Below, piece after piece: positions 50,371-63,700 of a stretch of DNA of 64,000 bases (within the stretch, counting starts at the first letter, position 1; each line of letters starts with the position of its first letter). The stretch spans positions 26,258,917-26,322,916 of the forward strand of contig NC_029521.1 of the NCBI RefSeq assembly GCF_001577835.2, in the 5' to 3' direction. Both the position numbers and the translations under genes were made by a program. The notes under the pieces were generated by a model. That model saw only the letters and a list, made by a program, of their open reading frames with translations, was not told where the DNA came from and searched no databases. The stretch comes from Coturnix japonica (taxonomy: Eukaryota > Chordata > Aves > Galliformes > Phasianidae).

Positions 50371-50422
50371 AGGTATGAGTTTATCCTCCACTTCACTTAG
50401 GTATGAGTTTATCCTCCACTTC
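50371..50422. repeat. 28-bp tandem duplication
   Basis: AGGTATGAGTTTATCCTCCA plus CTTC occurs at 50371-50394 and again at 50399-50422 with no mismatch, a recent local duplication. Confidence 0.9.
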
Positions 50423-52884
50423 CCTGCCTCCTTCTTCATTGCTTTTATTAAGTAACTTCAGTAAACAGTATCATAGGATAAACAGCAAAGGAAAAATGTA
50501 CATGAAGAGTGGGACAAGAAGTCAAAATATGGCAAATGCTCATGGAATTTTTCATTGTTTTGACAGAAATCTGTCATTTTTCAACAGGAAATATGGAGTC
50601 ATAGATGCATTAGGACGTGTAAAATAGCAGACTTTAAATAAACACCAGGTAAGAGTGCTGGAAGAACCATCCTTTTTGTTCATTTTTCGTTGAACTTGTT
50701 TCGCAGCCTTTCAACACTGTCATCCATTGTTAAGTTCAAAGAGGCTTAAATGCTGTAAAACAGTCATCAAATGCTATAATTAAACTTGCCAGTCATCCAG
50801 ATTTGACCCAAACTGCCTGTGCCTCAAGATGTTAGTTGGGTGTCCGGGTTAGGTTTCAATTCAGTTTTTTTAAAGCCATGAAGACAGCAGCTTTTGCTTA
50901 AATGGTAAGAGAAAAGCAAGTCATTTTAGTTGTTGGTTTTATTTATGTATTTATTTATTTATTCTGGGGGGCCGGGTCACAATATCCCTGTCATACAAAC
51001 TCCTCAAACACTTCTAACCTAAAATACACGTATGATACCTTAGGTGCACTGAAAGGCCCTAGATCTCTGGCATTCAGATCATCTTAAGAAAGACGTCTAC
51101 AAGAGATGGCAGCAGAAAAGATACAGTCCCTGGGGTCTGGATCCAGGTTTACCTTTAGTTAGCTTAGAAATTAATGGAGGTCCCCAAACAGACCCTTAGA
51201 GAAGCATCCATCTAAAAATTACAGGAGCTCAAACTGGGGTTCAATCTAAAGAGTTACACCAGAGGTACTGGCTATGAGACATCTATTTTCAGACTTAAAT
51301 ATGCAGATTCTTTTGTTTTCAGTACATATCTAATGCTTGAAGGTTGCAAATATCTTTCATGCATTGGAATTGGATATAAATATAAGGAAAGACAAGGATA
51401 ATTTCACCATCTCTATAGAGAATAATCTTTTTTTGTCCTTGACGGAAACAGAGAAGTGTTAGCAATAGAAATAAATGACTTGAAAATTATGACCTTTTTT
51501 TTCCTGCTGTCCTAATGAAATAAGGGGGAAAAATAAGAGATTTTTATCATTGTCTGAGTGAGGTTTCTTTAAAGGTATTTTTCCCATACTTAAATATATC
51601 ATGCATTTGTTCTCTCTTTATAGGTCTCCAAGGAACTCAGAAACCATTACCTCAGATATTATCCCAAAGTTACCAACTCTCTGCAGGAAAATTTCAGCAA
51701 ATACCATAAAACTGTGTCCTAACAAAAAAAAAATTAAAAAAATTAATAACTGTAGTTTTGACCTTCTCTACTTCTTTCCCCTTGTTTACAAGACATAAAT
51801 GTTCAATGTTAGAAGGCTGCCACCTGAGACCAGGTAAAAGGAGCTTATTTGCAGATACATTAAACTGTTATAGTTCCATCATTTCCTTGTCTGCTAAGTT
51901 AGCAGTTTCAGCAAGCTGGTGAAGTATCTACCTACTTTAAAGAAAAGCTGCTTGAAAAGGGTGAGGAGACCTCCTTCTTCTTGAAGTTGGATCACCTTAA
52001 CTAAAACACACTTAAACTCATTCCCAAGACTTTTTTCCCAGGCCCCCAAAATTTCTTCCCTGAGATTTTCTCCTTCCAGAGGCCTATCCCATCTCTCTTC
52101 TGTTGTTGAAGGATCTAATGAAATCCACCTGCAGCTCCAAGTCAGCCGTGATTAATCTGCAGTTAACTGTGGGGTCTCAACACCTCCTATGTGTTGGTAA
52201 CAGGAGAATGCTTATTCTCTGATAATAAAGGAGAAAAAAAATAAATACAATAGTGAAAGATCTTTTAGGAGGAAAGAAAGGAGAATTTATTTATTTGTTA
52301 GGCTTAAGTTCAATACATGTTCTTCTCAAGTCTTGGTAAATCAAGACACGGATTGTCTAACTCTTCACCCCATGTTGCAAAGCTGGTGTAGAGCTCAGAA
52401 CAATATTGGGTATATAGGGAGAATTTTTCTTCTTGCTGTGTTGATGAATAATTCAGATTTTATATCATCTTTGCCTTCTAGCAAAGTAAATTTCAGTTTG
52501 GCTCCAGACAGTTCTTAATATAAATATATGATTATAGAAGGAATCTAAATTAAATTGCTGTAGTAAAGTTTTATGTGCTTTAAATCAACGTACTCCAAGC
52601 GCTCTTCTCCAGTGTTGCTTACAATCCTCCTTTCATTGAAGCATGGTTTATTCTTAGAAAACTCAAGCTGCTTCTAAAGCTCTGCTCCCAGTAAGAGACA
52701 AATTAGATGAAAACAACTCATTGAGATGAGCGAGTGTACAGAGCTCATGCAAATAGACATGGAGTGCATCTTGACAGCCTTCTATGCCCTTTTTATTTAC
52801 TTTTTTGCAAGAATCGTTGAAAACTTAGTCATAGAACAGACAAAACTTCACTTTTCCAAAATATCCGTAGTGAATCTTCCCAAC

Positions 52885-52980
52885 ACCAAAAGTTGGAAGG
52901 ATTGTGAGGGCTATGGGAATACTGCACATTTGTTTTGGCACTGCCTAGTGCTTCAAGCATCCTGGAAGTCAGCACTGGAT
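52885..52980 (+). mobile_element. possible ancient L1/Tx1-like LINE remnant (reverse transcriptase C-terminal zinc-knuckle)
   Basis: The plus-strand frame reads SWKDCEGYGNTAHLFWHC followed by W seven residues on. This resembles the WKC-x-GT-x-HLFW-x-C-x(6)-W signature found after the reverse transcriptase domain of L1/Tx1-type LINEs. No other domain can be made out around it, so this would be a short, old fragment. Judged on motif resemblance only. Confidence 0.3.
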
Positions 52981-55689
52981 ATGTTCTCATAGTCTGGATG
53001 TAAATTAGCCATATGTGCATTAGTGGCATTATTTACAGATTGAATTGTGCAACTATACTTAGGGCCTTGTATAAATTATTTCTATATTGGGTCCAATTTT
53101 TGCTGTCATTTACAGTAATGTAAATTATTACTGAAGTCAGTAGGATAATTACTTTGAGTTTTCTCCAGTGTGACTGAGAGCAGAACTTAGCCCCTGGTTA
53201 GTATGTACAGCCCTGAAGCCCTTTCCCCTGCACTAGAAGTGCACCGAGTCTGTTCTGTCAGTTTCATTCACTGTGCCTTTAGAAATAAGCTGTGTCCGAA
53301 AGCAAAGCTTTGCAATGAGATTTAGAGATTTCATTCTTTCTGGAATCTGAGTAAATAAAAATGAAGACAGTCACCTAATGTTACGGTCTCCTGTTGGGTA
53401 TATACATTTGACCACCATGTTTCTTTCTTTGCTTCTAATAGAGGAACTTCCATGAAAGCTTTCCACTTTAACATTGCCAGAATGCAGAGGCCACACTCTG
53501 AGATTCTTCACTCACCTCTTTGAATGAATCTAATGAACAAGTCATGTGTTTTCCTACTTTGCCCGTTATCTTATGCTTTTCACTTCATGGGCTAAAGCCA
53601 GCGGTGCTCCCTTTTTTTGATTGATGTTTGACAGCATTGTCTATGAAAATACAGTGAATGAAAATAGTATATTTTTTGCAACACCATCTGCTAGCAAAGT
53701 ATGAAATAAAAGACAGAGTGTACCAGTCTCAGTAGAAAAACAGGAACCATGCGAACACATCAGCAACTGTTCTCTAAAAACACTCTCACTAATGTTGGAG
53801 TATATGATTGTCCATATAAGAACACAGATGTCTCATCATCCAGTAACATGTGATGTTAAGGCATACCAGTGCTGGATGCAACTTTCTAAGTCTGGTTCAA
53901 AGCCCATGTAAGAGGAACACACTGGGATACTGGTTATATCTTTCTCAACTCAGTATTTCTAATGAGAAGAAGATGTTCAGATGCATTTTATGTAAGTCGT
54001 GATCATTTGAAAAAAATGCATTAGCAGGCACAGGTCTCATAAGTGATTTTAAATCATCTCCATATTTTGTTTTCCTTTAGCTTCTCCTTTGTTTCTCTGC
54101 TGCTGCTCAGTCTCATTTTTTCTCTCCCCCACATCACTGTGACAGCATGTTCACCTTCATTTTCTCTGGTAGAAAAGGCTGTATAATTAAATACACCATT
54201 CTGACAACTGGATGTGCCAGCTTCATTTATCTCAAGATTGTCTGCAAAGTTTCCTACCACTACCTTCCATCCCTGGGGACAATATCAAGAGGTCACAGAA
54301 ATCTGTAGATGAGGTGTTATTAACTGCACCAAAGTTGTGGTTGAATTGCATGATAATGCAAAGAGATTGCTGACTCAAAGAAGATGCACGAGCCTAATGT
54401 CAATGTGAAAATAGCCTTTACTCAACAAAACTCAGAGGCAGTTGTAAGTGCTGGTTTAAATATCATCCTGGCCAAGACACAACTTTACAGGTTCATCCCT
54501 GAAAATTGCTTAAACCACAGAAATTCAGATCAGCATTTCAGTACCCAGTATGCATTCCCAAAAGGATATTTGCCAGAGGGTTCTATCCAGTGGTAACAGA
54601 TTTGAGAGGGAAAAAAAAAGGCAGGGGATAGGAAGGTGGAAGAAGGATTAGAGTAGTTGGATTGGGCGTAACACAAAAGAGATTGGATATAAGAGATTGC
54701 CTGGCTATATTTTAATATTTTCACAGAAGTATAAGCTGAGAAAATGGATGATGGTCACAAAAATATTTAGATAACACAAGTTCATGCATTAAAGGGCTTT
54801 TACCAGGTGTCTGACTATTATACAAACTTCAAAATACCTTCAAAAAGAATCTCTGGATTTTAGAGCGTGATTTGGGTGAAGTATGAAGAGAACAGAACAG
54901 AGCAATTTCCATTTCCTTACTGCAAGCTGGATGGATCATTAAGGAAGGATTTTCACAACTTAAACATGGTGAAATCTGAAAATAAAGGGTAGGGTGATAA
55001 ACTTCAAGTAAGTAAGAATCCTGTTGGACAGTCTGCCAGTTTTGGGATTGGACCTGAGAACTAAGGATGCCTACAGGATCCATTCCCTTCTGAGGGCAGG
55101 CACTCATAAATCCAGGCATAAAAGGCATCAGTGCAAGTGACAGAGCTTCTCAGATGTGCCAGATTTGAGAGGCCTTTTGGGATGTGGATTTTAATGTACT
55201 TCATATACCAGCTTCAGTTTTGCCAGCTAATTCAACTGAGCAAGACTGGACTGCCCCATTCCTGTGTTTGGCCATGGAGATCTTTGTGATTAACTATCAG
55301 AATGTATCACCTCGAAATCCTGCACCCACACTGCAGTTCATGGGTCAAGCACAATGTTTCTCCTTACAGCAAAGACCAAAAAGCTGCTGGGGTGAAGAAT
55401 CCACAATCTTTTTGCAGAAATGTTCATCATAACTCGTTAACTTTACTGTTAATCCTGTTTTTTTTATGCATAGTCAGAATTTTGTCCATGTTCAGCTTCT
55501 AGGTCCCAATGTGTTTCTACGTGCTAACTTTCAGAGCCATTACAAATATTCTCCACGTGTAGGTATTAATATATAATTATCAAGTCTCATAACCTTTCTT
55601 TTGATAAAGTAAACCTAGTAGGCTTGCATACATCGATCCCTACGAGGCTGACATTACATATCTTGAAATCATTCTTTTCTGATCTATTT

Positions 55690-55765
55690 TCAGTTTTCCA
55701 TGCCTTCTTTGAAGTGTGAACACCAAAACTAGTCATGATACGCCAGTAGTTTTCCCACCAGCTCA
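55690..55765 (-). mobile_element. possible very old CR1 remnant
   Basis: GTGTGAACACCAAAACTAGT followed by CCAGTAGTTTTCCCACCAG resembles the reverse complement of a CR1 internal segment (AACTGAACACAGTA...CCTCACCAG). Heavily diverged and uncertain. Confidence 0.2.
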
Positions 55766-56261
55766 CACACAGCTGTATGTCTTGTGCCAGAATCCCCGGC
55801 CCAGTAATTCTACAGCTAGCTTAGGTTTAGGAAATTCAATCTAGGGTATTAAAACACTTGCTATATATTTTCTCTTTATAATTGGAAAGCAGCAAGAGAT
55901 CAAGAAAAGGATCAAATTAGGAAAAAAAGACGTTTCCAATTCTCAAGCTAATTGTCCTGAAAAGTTTGGAGACGTTTACTAGAGAGATCCTCTCCCATAG
56001 AGCAATCAAGTGCTGAATGTAAGTCTGTTTATGCTTTGGACACATCTGTATGGCAGCAGCATAAAGAGTGTGGCATGCTGTTTAATATCTGTCAGGCTTC
56101 TTTTTTAAACCACTTAATAAGCATGTATGTAAATTCTACGCAATAAAAAAAGTTCTAACAACCAGAACAAGAATAACCTTTTATGTGGTGGCTCCCACCC
56201 TTAATCCCAGCTTCTACATGCCAGTTCCTCCCCCTGCTTTCACATCCCTATTTCTTGACAG

Positions 56262-56561
56262 GTGCCAGAAGGATTCAGAGTTTTCCTGCAACTTCACCAT
56301 GGGAACTGCCATTTCACCAGGAATGAATTTGACCCGCTGAGCAATAAAGTGGAGGCAAGATGCTCGTTCTCTAGGCAGTCTGGGGGAATTGCTTCTCTTT
56401 CTGTTGGCACATTCTCCTCTGGCATTTTTTTAACCAACAAGAGCTACATGTTCACTCAACCTTCCTCCAAATTCACCTTGAGAAAGAAACAGAGCTTTGA
56501 AAGTGTCGTTTTCCCAGCAACAGCTGCTGCTTTTAGCTTCCAACAGTCTTTAAATCCATAG
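56262..56561 (+). other. isolated open exon candidate with strong acceptor
   Basis: A textbook acceptor (pyrimidine-rich tract ending TATTTCTTGACAG) is followed by 99 open codons (VPEGFRVFLQLHHGNCHFTR at the start, FSFQQSLNP at the end) and TAG. No family is recognised, no linked upstream exon was found, and no nearby AATAAA follows. It could be a terminal exon, part of a lncRNA, or chance. Confidence 0.2.
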
Positions 56562-57257
56562 AAGGCTAGTTTATATGGACAGGGAAGCATTAAATGCTAG
56601 GAAATTAGGGTCTTTAGGTAACTATTCCAGATCTGCTATATCTGCAGTTACAGCAATTGGTGGTGTAGGTGGTGTTCTTTTACTGGCTTTTAATGAGACA
56701 CATTTATTACTGCCTTGCGATAAACCAAAGTAAAGCCATAAAAGTGACTTTCATTGAACATTTGTTTGAGTTTTGCCTAAGTCTTATAAAGCCCCGTTTG
56801 TTCAAGACTAGCTTTTGTTTTACATCCCCTCTGCCTCTTTTGCAACAACTGTTATCTCCTTCAATACCTACACAAAATAAGCATATCTGCCATGATGCAA
56901 CAGAAACTTGTTTCATGAATCGTATGAGATAGAGTTTGTGTCCTTGCTCATGGGGTATCCACCGTAATCTAGTAAATCCCTCGAGTAACCCAGCTACTTC
57001 ATACAACTGGGTAGAGTATAGGTTTGAAACTGCTTATATTTATTTGTTTCAATTTCATAACAGCTGAAAAATGTAACCATGCAGGTTGATATCTACTGAG
57101 GTTTGAAGACTATTGGTCACTAATCCAGCAGGTTTTGTCTCAGGGTCTGACATCCCAATGGCTTCAGAAATATCCATGATAGCACCGAACCTTCAGCCAA
57201 GGTGTTGTGGTAAAAAGAAACATGCTTCTCTAGGACCTGCAGGGAATGCAAACCATA

Positions 57258-57740
57258 AGGACTGCTCTGAAAGTAGCGCCTCCTATTTTATCATGTCAGC
57301 TTGTGATGTCAGAGATGGATGTTGATGGTACAGCAGTATAGATAGGACCCTTCCACCAACACCCTGTTACATTTTGTTGATGTCTGACAGATGGCATCAG
57401 AGGGGCTGACATGGAAGTGCACGCGAAGCAAAGGTGTGTCATTGAATTCCTCCCATTGACATTCATTCATGCTTGCTGAACGTTAATAGAGACCAAACAG
57501 CGGATGTCAGCTCAATGCTGCATTTCATCAGTGGTGACAGAGACAGTAGGTCACTTCTGCTGGTACAGATTTTTACAAGCACAGCATGCAGGCTCTTGTT
57601 CATCTTCAGCAATGCATAGCTAACGGTGGTGACAGTGTTTTGTAGCTGAGAGTTTGCTCCACCAAAGAGCACTATCATGCTCTTTGTATATGTTGTAGAT
57701 TCCATGGAAAGAAATTGAATGCATTAATTTTGGAGCGACC
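57258..57740 (+). mobile_element. internally deleted mariner DNA transposon (Galluhop type)
   Basis: About 483 bp, flanked by TA at 57256-57257 and 57741-57742, the mariner target duplication. The imperfect terminal inverted repeats are GGACTGCTCTGAAAGTAGCG on the left and GGTCGCTCCAAAATTAATGC on the right (reverse complement). After about 150 bp comes the transposase start MEVHAKQRCVIEF (ATG at 57411), then TTGACATTCATTCATGCTTG and CAAACAGCGGATGTCAGC. Most of the roughly 1 kb transposase is missing, with small indels in what remains, so this is a non-autonomous derivative. Family naming is from memory of the chicken Galluhop mariner. Confidence 0.85.
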
Positions 57741-57742
57741 TA

Positions 57743-60700
57743 TGTATTTAAAGCTTCTGTGTTTTCTTCTTCTACTGGACTACCTTGTATTTCAGTAAAT
57801 GTAATTACCAATATTGCAGCTAAACTCTCTGGGAATATTCTTCAAGAAATGTTCTTAGCGATTCACCTTAGTAAGTTAATACCTATTAAAACCTAAAAAT
57901 GAATTAGATTTGGAATTTCCTGGATTCTTGTGTTTGTCATGCAAATTTTCAGTGCTGTTCTTTTTATGATAATGTGAAATAAAGTAGTTTCTTATAGTAA
58001 CATTGTAAATCATTTGCTTTCTATTACACGCAGCTGGTTTTGTTACAGTAATGATTTTGTATGGGTGCACACTGCAGTGCATATTAAAGGCAATGAGACA
58101 TTCTTTTTCAGGGCTCACATGCAATTGATGTTTGTGCAAATATAACCAGATAATGACAAAACAGTAATTTATTATAATACATTAGCGAGGTTGGTTTTTC
58201 TTCTCTCTCTCTTCTCCCTAATGCACCTTTGGATAAGCCGCCCTCCCCCCACAACGAATCCTTATTTCTCTGTTTACAGAAATGACTCCCCACCCCTGCA
58301 GATGTAGATTACAGTTTTTCAGCTCACTGGAGATCCAGAATCAAAATCTAAACCAGCTGCTGTTTTGAGGCGGGTGCCTTACTTTAGCTTACTCAAAAGA
58401 ACACAAGATGAACGGTAAGAATTAAATAAACCACAAATTATTTTGGGGACTGTCTGGTTTATATTAGAAATAAACTTTTCACTGCTGGCTGTTGTTTCTA
58501 AAATATTGCCTCTATTTTTGATATTCATCCTTGGGATCTAACACAAACTATGTCTTACTAGTTTAATCCATTGTTAGGCCATGTTTAAATATCTTTTATT
58601 ATAGTCATCTGCTATAAAATAGTTCTCACTGGAGTTTGCTGGCTTTGAGCCAGAGGGTAATGCTGCTTCAAGTGGCACAGCGCAGTATTAAAAGAACTTC
58701 TTTCCTTTGGTGTTGGTGCTTACCAATTTCACACCTTGAAAAGAGCCAAACGACATCAAAATGCGATGCATCTACTTTGAGTGCAGCAACTAGAAAAATA
58801 CAGAGCAAAATGAGAGCAAAGAAATTACTTCAACTGTATCAACGTGTTATTCATCTTTGTGCATGATTAGTAAGTTTTGTAATTCCTTGCTGCAGAGCCT
58901 ATCATTTGTATCCAAGTACCTTTTCAAGCTGTTTTCAAAAGTACTTTGCTTTTCAGTTGCTGCAACTGAACCACTTACAGGACTCTGATGACCACGACTT
59001 AACGCACAGCTAACATAAAATTAAGTCATTTTCATCCTGAAAAGTTATTTAAATGGATGGCGTAACATCCCCACTTCAGCTTCTGCCAGCAGGATTTTTT
59101 CTCGTGCATTGCCACAGTCACACAAACACTGCCAATCTGCAACAAAGATAATGCTTAATAACATGGACCTTCAATTCTGAGAGCATTTCATTGGGAGCAG
59201 ATTCCTTCCCCGATGCATATCTCTAGCTATGGACGAGGCTCCATAGGGATGGCCAAGGCTGAAGACAAAAAATTGCCTCTGTAATTTCATCATTATGGTT
59301 TACACCATCACCTCCACTCTAGGATGTTATGACATTCAGTCCTGCTGTTTTTATTATTCCTGGTTAAAACATGCCCAGAAAGGAAGGAAAGGGATTTTGA
59401 GGAGCAGTTGACCTCTGCAGCTTTCAAGGAGAGCGCTAACATTCAATATATGCCAAATACAAACCCATTAGATTGAATAATGAGTAAGTCTATCTGAGAC
59501 TTTGTACAAGACAAGATGAAAACAGATTGGACAGGCTTTTGTACCACACTTTATTACCTAGTGAAATGTAATTTGATCCATTTGCGGGTGGAAGAACCAG
59601 AGATGCTTGTTTCAGAATTCAATTGTTCCAAAAAGATGTAAGTACCCCACTGCTGTTATTCTTACGTAGATTTTTATGAAACACATGTAGTTACGTTTTT
59701 ACAAGGCGATAGGCTCTCTTAATGGCAGCAAGAGCAGCAGTGCAAATGTTAGGGGCCTGAGCACATTTGCCTGTCAAATGACAGAGGCAGGGTTATATAA
59801 TCAAACTTCAGCTTTGCAGAAAGAAAACCAGGAGCTGACATCAGCTCAGCCAGGACGTGGCTGCTTCATTTCCCAATGGCTCAATGGTGTCACTTCATTC
59901 GCCCAGTCCTGGGGAGGGGACGAGGGGGTGTTCGCTAAAGTGCATTCACAAACAAAAGCCTGAGTTGCATTCACTACTCAGTGTTCTTTAGTACAGTAAT
60001 CTCAGCTTTAAACTACACTATTGATTTCAAGGTGCTGAATTCTCCACTGCGATTTAAATGTGCATTCTAGAGATTTTTTACATAAATTGTTTTATTTCAA
60101 GAGTGAGAATAATTTCAAATTTTGATCCTGCATGCTTGAATTTGCAGCAGGCATGTGAGCGAAAGATTATGCTTGTATCTTTAAAAGGGAAGCACAGAAT
60201 TCATTAGCATAACTTCCACTTATTTCTTTTTTTCTCTTCACCGAATCTCTCAAGTTGAAATAAACAAGAAAAGGAAAAAAAAAAGAAGACAAGGAGATAC
60301 AGCCAGGGAAACTAAAACAAATAAATAAATGAAAGGAAAGAAAAGATAAATGGCCCTGAACTTAACTTGGCTGTTCTATGAATCCCAGCAAAAATGCTGT
60401 TGAGTAACTATTGTGTTTTCTGAATTTCTGTTTACATGAACTATATAGAACTGGACACAAAAATCAGTTTGCTGTGTATACCACCAGTATAACAAAAAAT
60501 CTCTCTCAAATAATCAAAATAATCAACAACTTGGGAAAAAAAAATAATACTAAAAACCATAAATCCCCAAACACTGTAAATAAGCCAACCTAAGAAGCCA
60601 GTCTGTAACCCAGTCTTGATCTATTAGGAAGCTGCATGGGAAAACATACCTTTAATTTTATGAAGATCCGTCCCATCACAGTTCCTTGTGCTTCTCTAAA

Positions 60701-63700
60701 CTGCAAAATATCACCAACAACACAAAGATTGAGGCTGATGCATTTGGTTGTGTGCTCTGTTTTTAGCTCTTTATTTCTGTTTATCAACATAAGTATCCTT
60801 TTTATTTATAATTATTATTTTTTTCCTGTGAACTCCTGACATATCTAACAACATATCACATGAACTGACACACACCTTTTTTCCTCCCCATCTGTAGAGG
60901 CATTCCAGGCCAAGCTGGATGTGGCTCTGGGCAGCCTGGTCTGCTGCTTGCTGAACCTGCACACGGCAGGGGGTTGAAACTAGATAAGCAGTGTGGTCCT
61001 TTTCAACCCAGGCCATTCTGTGATTCTCTTGTTTCTTATTTATCATTATGGTACCATAATGTATCATCTCTTAGGATGACTCTTTCCAACACTTATCTCA
61101 GTTCTTTTCCTGTTGCTTAAAAATGTTTGAGAATCCCAAATGCAAGCAATTGTAGCTCATTACACTTCATCACTTACATGCTTTCATATATTTCAGTTTG
61201 CTTTTAAGCATCTGAAAACCATAAATTTTATTTCTTTATCCTCTTTTAAACACTACTGTAGATGCCATTAAAATATCAATAAATCAGAAATCTCAAGAAC
61301 GATAGCTACATAACATGCATGTTTAAAGATTTATTGTGGTGGAATAATAGATAATGACAAAATAACCTGAAAACAACATCACAGAAGCTTATATTTATAA
61401 TGTATAAAAGTACTATTCCAGTTTTAATCCATCTCATACACTTATGTTACCTAAATGTGTAAATTAACAAACGCTGGGTTGAACAGCAAATCTATCTTAA
61501 CTTTTGTAAGTTTAATTTAGAAGAAGGATGAGGGAAACAAATGACTTGTTTTTCCCCATGAGAGTTTTTGTACAGAGAAATAATTCATGGATCTCTATTT
61601 AATCATGTGGTGCTGGTAACAGCACAACTTGCTATGGAAGTGATAGATAATATAAAGGCACAAGGAAATGTAACAAGCATTGGGAGATTCTATAATATTT
61701 GAATCCAAAAAAACAGATTTTTAATCACAAATATTCACGTCTATACATAAGGAAGCAAACTCTGCTGAGTCCAACCAACAGCTGATGGGCATATGGATTG
61801 AAGGTTGTTCTGGAAGTTAGCTGTACACAGGGTGAAGATGCATACAGCTTCCAGATGAAATCACAGGTGTTCCATCAAATTCTTTAAGGAATCACCCCAA
61901 AATCTGGAAAACTAAGAAATCCTCAACCCTGTCAAAACAAGGAGGAACTTCTACATGTCATGACAGTAGAGCAAAGAAGTAAGGCTAATGAATTAGTTAA
62001 TTACCTGAAGAGTATCTCTCTTTACTGAAGCCACATTGAAGAGAAATGAAAAGACAAGGGGGCTTAATTGATGTTTCCCCATGTTGTGCTAGAGGCTGGC
62101 TAAAAAATTGGCCTCCAGAACTTCCTTAGAAAGTTGCTATGTCACAGCAACTCTGGATGTGGATAGATTTTCACCTGAGCAATAGCTGTGCCCGGCGGTG
62201 CTGGTCACAACCCCTCTGCATATTGGGTTTTACCAGTGGAACAGGGCAGGGCACCATAAGCCAGAAGAGTTCCATAGAAGGACAGATGAGACAGGTCTAC
62301 AACGCAGTTAGCATGGTAGAGCGTAAGGTTTAGACAACCCATCAGCTGCTAGCTTGTATTTACATGTGGGAATGCAAATTTCATGGTTTCCAGCTCAGTG
62401 GTAGACAGGCTCCGCTGAGCCACCTCTGACAGGAGCAAAACAAGCAAGTATGGCCATAACCATTCTTTTCCTAATTCCCACTCCATCCAACAACTCTGCC
62501 TCACCTACATTGTATTCTGGAGGAAGTGCTAGCAGTTCTAGATGGGATTCAAGAGCTGTGGGTTCAGTTGTCATGTGTCTCCTTTCCCAACTACTGTCGG
62601 TGGTAACACTGGTCCTGCTGAGGACTGTATCATCCCATCACAGTGCATGGCCCTGCACCACCAGCAAAACCCCACTTGCTGACCCTCGGTCAAATCTTCA
62701 CTATAAATCACTAAGATTAATGGCACGAGTTGTTAGTTTCAAGACCCAGCTCTGCAAATAAAATATATTTTTTAATTACTGTCCAACCCTATTAGGCACA
62801 GGACTGGATAACATGTGTTTCCTCTTAGAGATGAGCTGCCCCAGCAGCGGTCCCAGAGCACTTTGGAATAACTCTTTCCCCCTCCCCTTTTCCTCCCTGG
62901 GCCCTACCTTTGTGCTGATGTGTTAATGAGCAGACACTGTGCTAATGGCTTGGATATGTGTCATTTTAAATAGCAATTTTGACTTTTGTTTTTTTGCTGG
63001 ATCTGTGATATATCCTTGGTGCTTGCCACAAGCGTGCCAGCAAGTACCAAAGGGTTTGAAGAGTCCCCTCATTACTTGGCCTGACTGTTCTTCAAAGGTA
63101 GATCCCTCTCTCTTCCCCCACCAAATACCATTCCTGCATTGACCCAAGGGCTTGGTTCCCACTTCAGTTGGATTCTTCCCAGTTCTATCCATGTTTTTAT
63201 CTTCTGATTAGGTTTAACTATCTACGAGACCTTAATGGAGAACGTTCATGGGCTTTGCCACAGGTGCATCAAGTTTTAGCATTTGTTCAAGTGCATCCTA
63301 GGGGAATTTCCTCTCCCACGTGGTTTTACTCCTTTAATTCAAACAGTCATTTTCACATGGTTGGAAGTATTTGAAAAGGTCTCACCCAAGGAGGGGAACA
63401 GCACTTCACTCACCAGCTTTGGTCCATCTACAAACCTGGGGTGAATCCTGTAGCCAGTACTTGAGTGAGCAGTTCACAGCCCTGTGAAGAGGCTTAGAAT
63501 AACTATATGGCTAATTACAGGTTATTCAAATACAAGACGATTGCAGGATCAGGCCCATTATTTTCAGTACAATTGCTGGAGCAGATGGGACATGCTGCAG
63601 TAAGGTTGCAGGATAAAACCTCCACTTACACTCCTGAGATGATCCAGTTTTCTCTTACTTAACAATCTGCTGCTGTTGCTGGTCAAACCAAAACGTTCCA

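Larger units (their letters stand above)
46081..57257. other. region upstream of RAB11FIP2 promoter, no supported gene
   Basis: 11 kb of mostly AT-rich single-copy sequence. Strong splice-donor-like sites occur on the plus strand (for example CAG|GTGAGG near 46.54 kb and CAG|GTAAGA at 50.65 kb), but no chain of coding exons can be built. In human the CASC2 lncRNA lies in this interval, so a non-coding transcript is possible but not shown. Confidence 0.6.
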
